From IMG/VR virus record IMGVR_UViG_3300020436_000015, positions 1 through 55,142 of that record: a stretch of 55,142 nt of DNA; one strand, written 5' to 3'. The notes below the pieces were generated by a model. The model ran no database searches. It was given only the letters and a program-made list of their open reading frames with translations, and was not told the origin of the DNA. The translations under genes and the position numbers were made by a program. Positions 27,204 through 34,612 of the stretch are shown in pieces (position 1 is the first letter of the stretch; each line of letters starts with the position of its first letter). Origin of the DNA: a virus.

Positions 27204-27586
27204 AATTTGATGCGCTTAGTTAAGGGGCAGGCAAGTGACACACTGGCATCGCAAAGCGGGTCGGCGGGACGCCCCCCCCTCGTCCCATGTGTGTACGCGC
27301 GCCTCATGCGCAAACACGACGCAATCGCGCGTAACCCGCTGATTTCACACGCAAAAAATCCCCCTGTAAGGGGGATTCGACCCGTCTCTGGCCTGCCGGA
27401 CGTTTCGCGTCATGCGCTCGCATGTACGCGCTAAACGCGCGTGAGGCAAAAATTTCAATCATATCCGTAGGATACGGCTCTCGGCGGTCTCGTGTCGTCC
27501 CATGCGCGGCGGGCGCGCGGGCGGGCGAAAGGTACTTCTTGGGCAAGCCGACCATTCCGGTTCGGTATTCACACGAGGATACACAC
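27204..27586. other. Intergenic control region between virion and accessory blocks
   Basis: This is a 383-base gap between the divergent small terminase gene and the first rightward accessory gene. It holds a perfect hairpin (27357-27377) and a GC-rich tract with repeated GCGCG words (27290-27330 and 27420-27520). It also holds short inverted repeats TATCCGTAGGATA (near 27466) and CCGACCATTCCGGTTCGG (near 27549). I did not find a convincing sigma-70 promoter on either strand, so late transcription of the virion block may need a phage activator. Confidence 0.5.
27353..27377 (-). terminator. Strong hairpin terminator on the minus strand
   Basis: A perfect 9-bp stem (AATCCCCCT with AGGGGGATT, three-base loop) is followed on the minus strand by TTTTTT. 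No leftward gene lies upstream of it for 11 kb. It must therefore stop antisense transcription entering the virion operon, end a short leftward RNA made from 27.38-27.6 kb, or act as a folded control element. Confidence 0.7.
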
Positions 27587-28003
27587 ATGACCACGATCAC
27601 ACCCGAAGGACTCGCGCTCACGGTAATCGCTGAGCACCTCGACGCAGGTACGCTCGACGCCGCCGCAGTCATACCCGTGCTCCGTGCGCGCCTTGCCCGC
27701 GCCGCGAAAAACGGCAAAACCGACGGCTTCCGCGCGATGCGCACAGCCGCGATGCTCGAGAACCTCGAAGCGACCGGCTCGCACGATCTCACGGGCGCGA
27801 ACGCCCGCGTGCAAGCGCACTTCGCCGCGAAACGTGCCGCCGCGAAAGCATCGGCTCCCGCACCCGCGAGCGTGTCCGTGGACGCACCCGCACTCGCGCT
27901 CACGACTGCGCAAGCGCGTGAAACCACCCGCGCCACGAACTTCATCGCTGGCCTTGACGCGGACACCCGTGACGCGGTACTCGCACTGCTCACGCGCTCC
28001 TGA
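27587..28003 (+). CDS. Hypothetical Ala-rich helical protein (GC-rich gene)
   Basis: This 138-residue protein starts at the ATG after GAGGATACACAC. It is about one third Ala, with Arg, Thr and Asp: N-terminal helices (TPEGLALTVIAEHLDAGTL), then a linker rich in Ala and Pro (KASAPAPASVSVDAPAL), then a C-terminal helix pair. The gene is much GC-richer than the virion block and prefers G/C at third codon positions, a sign of recent or separate acquisition. A perfect terminator follows 16 bases after the stop. No function recognised. Confidence 0.6.
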   Translation: MTTITPEGLALTVIAEHLDAGTLDAAAVIPVLRARLARAAKNGKTDGFRAMRTAAMLENLEATGSHDLTGANARVQAHFAAKRAAAKASAPAPASVSVDAPALALTTAQARETTRATNFIAGLDADTRDAVLALLTRS

Positions 28004-28018
28004 TCCGCGCACACGCAA

Positions 28019-28050
28019 CCCCGCAGGCTCACGCCTGCGGGGTTTTTTTT
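28019..28050 (+). terminator. Rho-independent terminator
   Basis: A perfect 9-bp GC-rich stem (CCCCGCAGG with CCTGCGGGG, six-base loop) is followed by eight T. It closes the transcript of the Ala-rich gene. Confidence 0.93.
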
Positions 28051-28078
28051 GGCCTGTCGTTTTCTGGAGGCACACACC

Positions 28079-28282
28079 ATGCAGGCACACAAGTACGGCA
28101 ACAGCACAGCAAGCTACTCCTGTGCGGAAGCGCGAGTACAGCGCAAGCACATGAGGGAACAGCGAGAACAGGGCGATCACGCCTACAAGTCGTTCTCGTG
28201 CAAGCACGCACAACGCCAGACGAACAAAGCGGTACGGCGTCACGCGAAGACACACATCCGAGACGAACTGCTCTCGTGGTGA
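28079..28282 (+). CDS. Small basic hypothetical protein (67 aa)
   Basis: The protein is rich in Arg, Lys, His, Gln and Ser (SCAEARVQRKHMREQREQGD, SCKHAQRQTNKAVRRHAK), with two Cys and several His that could bind metal. The ribosome site TGGAGG lies nine bases before the ATG. A terminator stands before and after it, so it forms a one-gene unit. No family recognised. Confidence 0.6.
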   Translation: MQAHKYGNSTASYSCAEARVQRKHMREQREQGDHAYKSFSCKHAQRQTNKAVRRHAKTHIRDELLSW

Positions 28283-28293
28283 CATCACACACA

Positions 28294-28326
28294 CCCTCAC
28301 GGGCTACGCTCGTGGGGGTTTTTTTT
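28294..28326 (+). terminator. Rho-independent terminator
   Basis: An 8-bp stem (CCCTCACG with CGTGGGGG, one G-T pair) with a nine-base loop is followed by eight T. It ends the small basic gene just before it. Confidence 0.9.
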
Positions 28327-28356
28327 CGCCCCAAGTTTTCTAACGGAGACACACAC

Positions 28357-28494
28357 ATGAACGCAAGAGTCAGACAAGCTCAGCGCAGATCACGCGAGCG
28401 CATGGAACTCGCCATCGTCGTAGCCACGGAGGTCATGTTCTACGCGCTACCCATAGGCATCGCCGCCTTCATCCTGTTCCAGTTCACACGCTAG
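28357..28494 (+). CDS. Small single-span membrane protein (45 aa)
   Basis: The protein has a basic N-terminus (MNARVRQAQRRSRERMEL) and one membrane helix (IVVATEVMFYALPIGIAAFI). GGAG lies ten bases before the ATG, in the same ACACACATG leader that recurs in this block. The 111-residue gene begins ten bases after its stop. Function unknown. Confidence 0.6.
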   Translation: MNARVRQAQRRSRERMELAIVVATEVMFYALPIGIAAFILFQFTR

Positions 28495-28504
28495 GAGGCA
28501 ACAC

Positions 28505-28840
28505 ATGGAAAGACAACACTACGTCGTGTTCATGGTCGTCGCCTGCTACCACAAGCAAGCTGGGTCAGACGGCGAGCGGGACTACCTGTTACCCGTCAAG
28601 GCTCCAGACGGGCAGATGACCTACTTCACGCTTGAGCACGCTTACGAATGGATCGAGCGCATGGTGGAACGACTTGCTCCACCACCGACAGGACTCATGG
28701 GCAGGGAGTACTACGACACAGGAGTGCCTGTGTACGTGGGCGACATGACGACCGAGGAGGTGTCAGACATGGCCCAGAGATTGTGGGGCGTCAGACCTGC
28801 TGACCTCGCACGCTTGGCCGAGCACTGGCCAGAGGAGTAG
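28505..28840 (+). CDS. Hypothetical protein (111 aa)
   Basis: This soluble mixed alpha/beta protein begins with strands (YVVFMVVACYHKQ) and has a central helix (LEHAYEWIERMVERL). The C-terminal part is acidic (TTEEVSDMAQRLWGVRPADL). GGAGG lies seven bases before the ATG. A short inverted repeat (AGGG-TGT-CCCT, near 28864) follows in the 75-base gap to the next gene. I do not recognise it. Confidence 0.6.
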   Translation: MERQHYVVFMVVACYHKQAGSDGERDYLLPVKAPDGQMTYFTLEHAYEWIERMVERLAPPPTGLMGREYYDTGVPVYVGDMTTEEVSDMAQRLWGVRPADLARLAEHWPEE

Positions 28841-28915
28841 AGCATAGCCAGTTGGGCATCCTCAAGGGTGTCCCTCTGGGTGGGCTTTTCCACCTAACCA
28901 AGAGGAGTACGTCAC

Positions 28916-29254
28916 ATGACATACGATGGATATGAAGCAGAGAAAAAGCTCGTAGGACACATAGGCGTAGACGCCGGACTGTGTTGGCTCGGAGACCCTT
29001 GCTACATCTTGCCCGAAGACAGGGACGAGAACGTGGGCAAGGATTGGATGTCGTTCGTTAACGAGATAGGCAACGACCACTGGAAGGAGTTCCGCTACAA
29101 CGCGGGACACAAGGGCGTTGGCTGTGTCGTGTCTACGGGGTACGGGGACGGTATGTATCCGGTATTTGTTACGCTCAATGACGAGGGTCGTGTCGCCAAG
29201 GTCGAGGTAGTATTCGTGGAGGAAGACGACGACGAGGAGTTTGACTTCGCATGA
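28916..29254 (+). CDS. Hypothetical phage protein with GDPCYI motif
   Basis: This 112-residue beta-rich protein has the motif GVDAGLCWLGDPCYILP, which I know from many phage and plasmid hypothetical proteins. It also has a glycine-rich centre (GVGCVVSTGYGDGMYPVFV) and a strongly acidic end (EEDDDEEFDFA). GAGGAG lies upstream of the ATG. Its stop overlaps the next start (ATGA). The family is recurrent, but its function is not known to me. Confidence 0.65.
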   Translation: MTYDGYEAEKKLVGHIGVDAGLCWLGDPCYILPEDRDENVGKDWMSFVNEIGNDHWKEFRYNAGHKGVGCVVSTGYGDGMYPVFVTLNDEGRVAKVEVVFVEEDDDEEFDFA

Positions 29255-29427
29255 GAGATCAAAAGCAACGCGAGTTCGACAACGCAGTATGGGCAGACGA
29301 GAAGCCTGTCTACCTACCAACATGGTTCGCGTACACGGTAGCTGTGCTGGGCGCTATTGGCCTAGTGGCTACCGTGGCTGGAATCGTAGCACTCACGCTG
29401 ACCCTGTTCTTCCCGACCTGCTACTGA
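29251..29427 (+). CDS. Small membrane protein (58 aa)
   Basis: After a charged N-terminus (MRDQKQREFDNAVWADEKP) comes one long hydrophobic segment (FAYTVAVLGAIGLVATVAGI and on to VALTLTLFF) that could span the membrane once or twice. It is coupled by ATGA overlap to the preceding gene, which supports its reality. A terminator hairpin follows. Function unknown. Confidence 0.65.
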   Translation: MRDQKQREFDNAVWADEKPVYLPTWFAYTVAVLGAIGLVATVAGIVALTLTLFFPTCY

Positions 29428-29445
29428 TACACGGGCGCAGGCGCG

Positions 29446-29472
29446 GGCGAAGTACTAAGGTACTTTTTCGCC
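29446..29472 (+). terminator. Hairpin terminator before cobS/cobT operon
   Basis: AAGTAC and GTACTT pair around TAAG, with flanking GGCG/CGCC able to lengthen the stem. A T-run (TTTTT) overlaps the 3' arm. It separates the small-gene block from the promoter of the ATPase/VWA operon. Confidence 0.7.
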
Positions 29473-29535
29473 GCTGAGCCGATGGTCTTCGGCTTGGCTT
29501 CCCCTTTCCCTCATTGCGTTATGCACGGCAGGCTC

Positions 29536-29563
29536 TTGTCTGCTGTGTATAACGTGTTATACA
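29536..29563 (+). promoter_or_regulatory. Promoter with operator, upstream of cobS-like gene
   Basis: A plausible promoter is TTGTCT (29536-29541), 16 bases, TATACA (29558-29563). It contains a perfect inverted repeat: GTGTATAAC-GT-GTTATACAC at 29545-29564. The 18-bp core at 29546-29563 matches, at 13 of 18 fixed positions, cores at 36788-36805 and on the minus strand at 43052-43035. A repressor bound here would cover the -10 region. The first gene starts 25 bases after the palindrome. Confidence 0.65.
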
Positions 29564-29588
29564 CTCCAACAACACCACAGGAGGTTTT

Positions 29589-31619
29589 ATGTCACACACT
29601 CTGGATCAACTGCTCGTGGAAGCATTCAACGAGCAGAAGAAGGTGTCCGCACTCAAGGACATCTTCGCAGAGGTAAATGCAAGCCGCAGGCGTAGCAAGC
29701 TGAAGGCACACGTTGCCGACACGCTGATGCGAGCCAGCGATCCCGCGATAGCCAACGAGGTTATCGCAATCACAGGCCAAGACACGGTAAACAAAAGCAT
29801 CGCAATGATGCCCAAAGACATACTCGTGCCGCTTGTCCTGTACGCACCAACGGCAGGCATGTACTACGCCGATGTCGCGCTCAGCGACACAATCCCCCGT
29901 GCTCGTTATGTCGGCAAGGACGGCACGCTCAAGGGCCATGGCAAGCTGTTACAGGCAAACCAATACGGCTACTTGCCCGAGACCGCAAACGAGATCGAGG
30001 ATGCCATCATCGCCAAGTTACAGGCGACAACCACACCCACCAACACACCCACCAACACACCCACCACTAAGGAGACGCCTATGTCTACTGTTTACACAGC
30101 CGCCGCTTGGCTCGACACCGTGTTCTGCATCGTATACGAACGTGAGGAATGGCTACGCGGTGAAGGATATGGAGACATCATCGGAGTGCCAGAGCTACGT
30201 TCTGTCCACAAGGCAAAAGAGTTGCTCGTCCACTTCCTGACAACAAACACCCCGAATGACGCGCTGTTCAAGGCCAACGTCGATCAGCTTGACTCCGCGA
30301 TCGGCCAGATCGACCTCGACCTGTGGTCTCCGACAGAAGCGGATGAACTTACACACAGGGACTTCGACCACGAGTTGCATGACACACTAATACGTCACCT
30401 CATGGACAACACCCCCGCGTCTGGCGCTAACCCACCCCCGATCTTCAAGATGCCAGATGACGCCATGACGCAGGCCATCAATTCCTTGCTTGCCTCGTCC
30501 GGCACTCCCCACACGCTTCAAGGCATACGCAAGGAGCTTGTTGCCGCTATCGGTCGTGTGCAGGAGCTTGAGTCCGCGCCACCCGCTGTCTCTGCGATCA
30601 ACGTGCAGGTTGGCGGAGACACCAAGATGTCTTCGGCTACCGCCGAGTTGCCCGACGGCGAGTTCAAGGTCGAGCCTGTCTCCAAGCGGTTCGACATACC
30701 TTCCCATGTATCCGCGTTCGACTTCAGCGTGCCTACCTTCACATGGGAATCACCCCACCCTCACGTACCAGAAATCAACCCCGACTACATCTTTGACCCG
30801 AGCAACCTGTTGCGCGTGCTGTACTCGCTTGTCTGCAACACACGGTGCTGGCTCCACGGCCACACGGGTACAGGCAAGTCCACCATGATCGAGCAAGTCT
30901 GCGCACGTCTTGGCTACCCGCTTCGTCGTGTGAACTTCGACTCTGAGATCACACGTCTCGACCTGATCGGTCGTGACGTACTGACACAGGAGAACGGAAC
31001 CACTGTCTCCAGATTCGAGGACGGCATCCTGCCCCAAGCCATGCAGGAGCCATGCGTGTTGCTGTGTGACGAGATGGACTTTGTGCGTCCTGACGTTGCC
31101 TACGTGGCCCAGCGTGTGCTGGAGGCTGACGGTGGCCTGATGCTCACGGAGGATGCTGGCCGCGTGGTCAACCCGCACGCCTTGTTCCGCATCTTTGCGA
31201 CAGCCAACACGAAGGGTCAGGGCGACGAGTTCGGCATGTACTCCGGTGCTCGCGTTCAGTCGATGGCGTTCCTTGAGCGATTCACCTCATGGATCAAGGT
31301 CGATTACATGCCCAGCGAGGATCGCGCCAAGCTCATGCTAGCCAAGGTGGGTGGTGGCCTGACAGACACCGTGCTCAATACGATCAACCAGTATGTCACT
31401 GAGCACATCGAGGCGTTCACTGGTTCGCAGGTCATGCAACCCATCAGTCCGCGTGGTTATCTGGAGCTTGCCTCCGCGACATCGTTCCTGCGCGGCTCGT
31501 ACCAGAGCGAAGAACAAGCCTTACGTGAGGCTTTCGGCATGGTCATCCTTGACCGCGCCACAGAGCAAGACAAAGTTGTACTCGAAGGCATCGCCCAGCG
31601 TGTCTTTGGCAACGCCTAA
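29589..31619 (+). CDS. cobS: CobS/MoxR-like AAA+ ATPase
   Basis: The protein has 676 residues. The AAA+ module occupies ~395-670, with Walker A at ~424-431 (GHTGTGKS) and Walker B near ~489-497 (VLLCDEMDFV). It also has the CobS-type signature between them (RVNFDSEITRLDLIGRD) and a sensor segment (RIFATANTKGQG). CobS is the ATPase partner of CobT in aerobic cobaltochelatase, and MoxR-type ATPases act with VWA proteins to remodel partners. The next gene is such a partner. Residues 1-160 are a separate helical domain joined by a Thr-Pro-Asn repeat; an in-frame ATG at 30081 with AAGGAG eight bases before it could give a 512-residue short form. No CobN is present, so true cobalt chelation is uncertain. 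Confidence 0.8.
   Translation: MSHTLDQLLVEAFNEQKKVSALKDIFAEVNASRRRSKLKAHVADTLMRASDPAIANEVIAITGQDTVNKSIAMMPKDILVPLVLYAPTAGMYYADVALSDTIPRARYVGKDGTLKGHGKLLQANQYGYLPETANEIEDAIIAKLQATTTPTNTPTNTPTTKETPMSTVYTAAAWLDTVFCIVYEREEWLRGEGYGDIIGVPELRSVHKAKELLVHFLTTNTPNDALFKANVDQLDSAIGQIDLDLWSPTEADELTHRDFDHELHDTLIRHLMDNTPASGANPPPIFKMPDDAMTQAINSLLASSGTPHTLQGIRKELVAAIGRVQELESAPPAVSAINVQVGGDTKMSSATAELPDGEFKVEPVSKRFDIPSHVSAFDFSVPTFTWESPHPHVPEINPDYIFDPSNLLRVLYSLVCNTRCWLHGHTGTGKSTMIEQVCARLGYPLRRVNFDSEITRLDLIGRDVLTQENGTTVSRFEDGILPQAMQEPCVLLCDEMDFVRPDVAYVAQRVLEADGGLMLTEDAGRVVNPHALFRIFATANTKGQGDEFGMYSGARVQSMAFLERFTSWIKVDYMPSEDRAKLMLAKVGGGLTDTVLNTINQYVTEHIEAFTGSQVMQPISPRGYLELASATSFLRGSYQSEEQALREAFGMVILDRATEQDKVVLEGIAQRVFGNA
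30031..30069 (+). repeat. Short tandem repeat coding Thr-Pro-Thr-Asn
   Basis: About three copies of a 12-base unit (ACACCCACCAAC) encode TPTNTPTNTPTT inside the cobS-like gene. The repeat forms a flexible linker between the N-terminal domain and the part that could start at the internal ATG 30081. Confidence 0.85.
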
Positions 31620-31645
31620 CACACACACAACAAGAGGAATCACCT

Positions 31646-33673
31646 ATGAACATACGCAAGTATACGACCGGCCAAGCCGTCAAGGAGATCAAAGGCACGA
31701 GTGCTGTCTTTGGCCGCAAGCATGACATCAGTGTTGAGTTCGGCGGAGAGATCGCCTACACGGATGGAACGAAAATCCACTATCCCGCAGTGCCAGAGGG
31801 GACTACGTTCACCCCCAAGGAAATGGCGGTACTGCGCGGCTTCACAGACCACGAGACAGGTCACATCGTCTACTCAGACTTTTCAATCATCCCCACCATC
31901 AAGCGGTACATGACCCGCAACAACAAGCCCATCACCATGCAAGTGACCAACGCGCTCGAAGATATGCGCATCGAGCATAGGCGCATGCAGGACTACGCGG
32001 GGGCCAGAGCAAACCTATCTGCTTTGGGTGACCAAACGAATGGCCAGTTCCTTGAGGCCATGAAGGAGCGCGATATGTCTGCCGAGTGCTACAACCCGCT
32101 GTGGGTTGGGCCTGTCGCGGCCACATGGATTGGGCGTGAGTCGTATGCCCACTCGTCTACTGAGTGCATCAGCCTGTTGGACGATGTTCTGCGTGACACC
32201 ATCAAGCCTTACATACCACGCGCTCTCCAAGCGGACTCTACGAAAGCTGTGTTCGAGTTGGCCAAGGAGCTTGAGGACAAGCTCATCAAGCTGTACGAGG
32301 AGCGCAAAGCAGAGGAGCCAGAGCCACCGAAGCCGCCCAAGGGAGACGACGAGGACGAAGACGGTGACGGAGAGGGCCAAGGGCCAGAGCATGAGCGGGA
32401 GGACGAGCCAGAAGGCGAGAGCGAAGGCGATGGCAACTGCGATGGCGAGAGTGAAGACACAGAAGAGGGGGACGACGGCGATGAGGAGGATTCGAGTCAA
32501 GGCGACGGCGAAGATGAGGGCGAAGACGACGGAGATGGGGAGGATTCTGAAGACGGCGACGGCACGGGTGAAGGCGAAGACGGACGTGAGGACGGCGGCT
32601 CCGACGAGGATCGAGAGGTCGAGTCGGGTCGCCCCCAGTGGACAGAGGAAGCCTACAGCCCAGAGGTCAACAACTCTGTCACAACGCTGATACAGAAAGA
32701 CGAGAATGAGGTGGCGGGTCACGGACGAACCTACAAGCTCGGGCAGAACCTTGAGGAGAAGGTCTACCACTGGGATGACACGAACAGATGGATATACGAG
32801 AAGTACTGGCCAGCGCATCCTCATGTGTATCAATCGTGTATCACGAAGACAGCAGGCACAACGGCTGTCATACGCCAGCGTCTCAGTCGGGCAATCATGG
32901 CGCAAGACAGGCGTGGCTATGAGACAGGGCTTGAGCAGGGCAGGCTTGATACACGCAAGTTGCCATCCGTCATGTCCGGCAGAACCAACGTGTTCAAGCG
33001 CGTAGACAACAGACACGATGTGAACACCAGCGTGATGTTGCTTGTGGATATGTCCGGCTCCATGGGCGGACGCAAGATTGAGTTGGCACAGCAGTGCGTC
33101 ATCTCGATACTCGAATCGCTTGAGCCAACCGGAGTCGAGACAGCGGTGATGGGCTTCACTACTGGTATGCGCACCTATCAGTATGCGAGAGGCGAGAAGA
33201 CACGCGCCGTGATCGAACAGAAGGAAAGCATCCTGTGCGAGAACACAGACCTGCTTGTCTTCAAGCGTTTCACTGACCGCCTTGCTCGTACTCGCAACAG
33301 CGTTGCGGCCATGGAGGAGATCGTTACCAACTGGGGCGGTCACAACAATGACAACCACGCGCTCAATGTTGCGGGTGACATGCTGTTGCCGCGCCCGACC
33401 AACCGCAAAATACTCATCACTCTGTCTGATGGCTACGCCAATGCCAAAGGCGTCGATTGGTATGTGTTGCGTAACGCATGCCACGACACTGTTGGCGTGC
33501 TGGAGTCCTCTGGCATAGAGACAGTGGGCATCGGCATCAAAGACGATGCAGTGAGTTACATCTATCCCAACTACGTTGTCGTGCGCCAACTGAGTGATCT
33601 TGCAGGCGAGGCCATGGACAAGCTGTCTCAACTGTTGCTGGGCTTGAAGATCACAGACATCAAGGTTGCGTGA
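31646..33673 (+). CDS. cobT: CobT-like VWA protein with zincin-like N-terminus
   Basis: The protein has 675 residues. Residues ~60-110 carry HETGH (69-73) and NALEDMRIE (102-110), the pattern of the metallopeptidase-like domain found in CobT/VWA relatives. Residues ~225-330 are an Asp/Glu/Gly-rich tract. The VWA domain (~460-650) has a complete MIDAS: DMSGS at 468-472, a later Thr region and LSDGYANA. CobT binds CobS and, in cobaltochelatase, links it to CobN. Here only S and T occur. The pair starts 27 bases apart in one operon under an operator-like site. A role in metal insertion or protein remodelling is inferred. An overlapping frame on the other strand across the acidic region is a shadow of biased codons. 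Confidence 0.8.
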   Translation: MNIRKYTTGQAVKEIKGTSAVFGRKHDISVEFGGEIAYTDGTKIHYPAVPEGTTFTPKEMAVLRGFTDHETGHIVYSDFSIIPTIKRYMTRNNKPITMQVTNALEDMRIEHRRMQDYAGARANLSALGDQTNGQFLEAMKERDMSAECYNPLWVGPVAATWIGRESYAHSSTECISLLDDVLRDTIKPYIPRALQADSTKAVFELAKELEDKLIKLYEERKAEEPEPPKPPKGDDEDEDGDGEGQGPEHEREDEPEGESEGDGNCDGESEDTEEGDDGDEEDSSQGDGEDEGEDDGDGEDSEDGDGTGEGEDGREDGGSDEDREVESGRPQWTEEAYSPEVNNSVTTLIQKDENEVAGHGRTYKLGQNLEEKVYHWDDTNRWIYEKYWPAHPHVYQSCITKTAGTTAVIRQRLSRAIMAQDRRGYETGLEQGRLDTRKLPSVMSGRTNVFKRVDNRHDVNTSVMLLVDMSGSMGGRKIELAQQCVISILESLEPTGVETAVMGFTTGMRTYQYARGEKTRAVIEQKESILCENTDLLVFKRFTDRLARTRNSVAAMEEIVTNWGGHNNDNHALNVAGDMLLPRPTNRKILITLSDGYANAKGVDWYVLRNACHDTVGVLESSGIETVGIGIKDDAVSYIYPNYVVVRQLSDLAGEAMDKLSQLLLGLKITDIKVA

Positions 33674-33710
33674 TCGTAAGCCGACCGGAGTCACAGTCAG
33701 AAAGGAATGG

Positions 33711-33851
33711 ATGCACTGGCATCCCAAGCGGATGTACCAGTGGTCTTTCTGGATCGAGGTCGGCCACAAGGTGAAAGAACGTGGCGTGCGTCACAAGGAT
33801 CGTGGGCGCGTCATGAAAATCGTAGAAGAAACAGAAAAGCAATGGAGGTGA
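33711..33851 (+). CDS. Small basic protein (46 aa)
   Basis: The chosen ATG follows AGAAAGGA; a TTG at 33666 would give 61 residues. The protein is basic with many aromatic residues (WHPKRMYQWSFWIEVGHKVK, RVMKIVEETEKQWR). Its stop lies just before the next gene, whose ribosome site (GGAGG) overlaps its end. No family recognised. Confidence 0.55.
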   Translation: MHWHPKRMYQWSFWIEVGHKVKERGVRHKDRGRVMKIVEETEKQWR

Positions 33852-33853
33852 AC

Positions 33854-34339
33854 ATGAACATATTTCACACGAACGAAAACCCAATGCGTGCGGCTCGTGA
33901 CCAGTGCGACAAGCACATCAACAAGATGCTACTCGAAGACTGTCAGATGTTGTCTACCGCGCACTGGCTGAACGGTGCAGAGGATGTTCCTTACAAGCCA
34001 GCGTATGCCAAGCACCCGTGTACTGTGTGGGTTGCGGATCATGCCAAGCATTACGATTGGGTTCTGCGTCACGCTATCGAGACGCTTGCCGAGGTAGGCA
34101 GGCGGTTCGGAAACCATGCACACAAGTGTTCTGGGCCGTTGCTCTGGCTCAGCATGCACAAGCCACCCAACATCGAGGAATGCCCAACTGCTGTGTACGA
34201 CCAGCCGCAGTGCATGCCCGATGTCTACAAGGTAGACGGCGATCCCGTCACTGCGTACCGCAACTTCTATCGTGCGGAGAAAGCGTACTTCGCCAAGTGG
34301 GAGCGTGGTCGTGAAGCTCCATCATGGTGGACAGCATGA
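33854..34339 (+). CDS. Conserved phage protein, NIFHTNENPxxAARxxCDKH family
   Basis: The 161 residues start at the ATG six bases after GGAGG. Conserved-looking blocks are MNIFHTNENPMRAARDQCDK, HINKMLLEDCQMLSTAHWLN, KHPCTVWVADHAKHYDWVLR, and a C-terminal AYRNFYRAEKAYFAKWERG. The invariant His and Cys residues (CDKH, STAH, HPC) suggest a metal site. I know this family as an uncharacterised protein common in marine phages; some relatives are labelled as DNA-repair related without proof that I can cite. It is coupled to the next gene by ATGA. Confidence 0.65.
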   Translation: MNIFHTNENPMRAARDQCDKHINKMLLEDCQMLSTAHWLNGAEDVPYKPAYAKHPCTVWVADHAKHYDWVLRHAIETLAEVGRRFGNHAHKCSGPLLWLSMHKPPNIEECPTAVYDQPQCMPDVYKVDGDPVTAYRNFYRAEKAYFAKWERGREAPSWWTA

Positions 34340-34611
34340 GTCGTAAGCAAGAGTGGTGGGCGTGGCACAAGAAGAATCCCCACGTCTATCAACTGTTCGA
34401 GCGGTTCACGATGGAGGCAATCAGTAAGGGCCACACGCGACTCAGTGCGTGGCTCGTTGTAAATCGAATCCGATGGGAGACCACTGTTGAGACGAGCGGC
34501 AGTGACTTCAAAATCAGCAATGATTACATCGCCTATTACGCTCGTCTTTTCCATGCGTGGAATCCAGAGTACGACGGGTTCTTCGTGACTAAGAAGATGA
34601 AAGGAGAGTGA
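34336..34611 (+). CDS. Conserved phage hypothetical protein (91 aa)
   Basis: This small helical protein is rich in Trp, Tyr and Phe (SRKQEWWAWHKKNPHVYQLF, ISNDYIAYYARLFHAWNPEY) and ends FFVTKKMKGE. The ATG at 34336 overlaps the previous stop (ATGA) and is preferred to 34324. The pattern WLVVNRIRWET and DFKISNDY recurs in phage and prophage proteins that I cannot name. Function unknown. Confidence 0.65.
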   Translation: MSRKQEWWAWHKKNPHVYQLFERFTMEAISKGHTRLSAWLVVNRIRWETTVETSGSDFKISNDYIAYYARLFHAWNPEYDGFFVTKKMKGE

Positions 34612-34612
34612 C

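Noticed and set aside
27422-27586. Upstream 55-codon extension of the Ala-rich gene
   Set aside because: The ATG at 27587 has a proper GAGG site; the extension crosses GC-rich repeats and has none.
27569-28300. Overlapping long frames on both strands in the GC-rich part (243 and 267 codons on minus)
   Set aside because: Few stop codons are expected in GC-rich DNA; Arg/Cys/Val-rich translations without domain or start signal.
32015-33769. Long 584-codon open frame on the minus strand across the CobT-like gene
   Set aside because: It mirrors the acidic, G-ending codons of the real gene, has no ribosome site, and has no recognisable domain.
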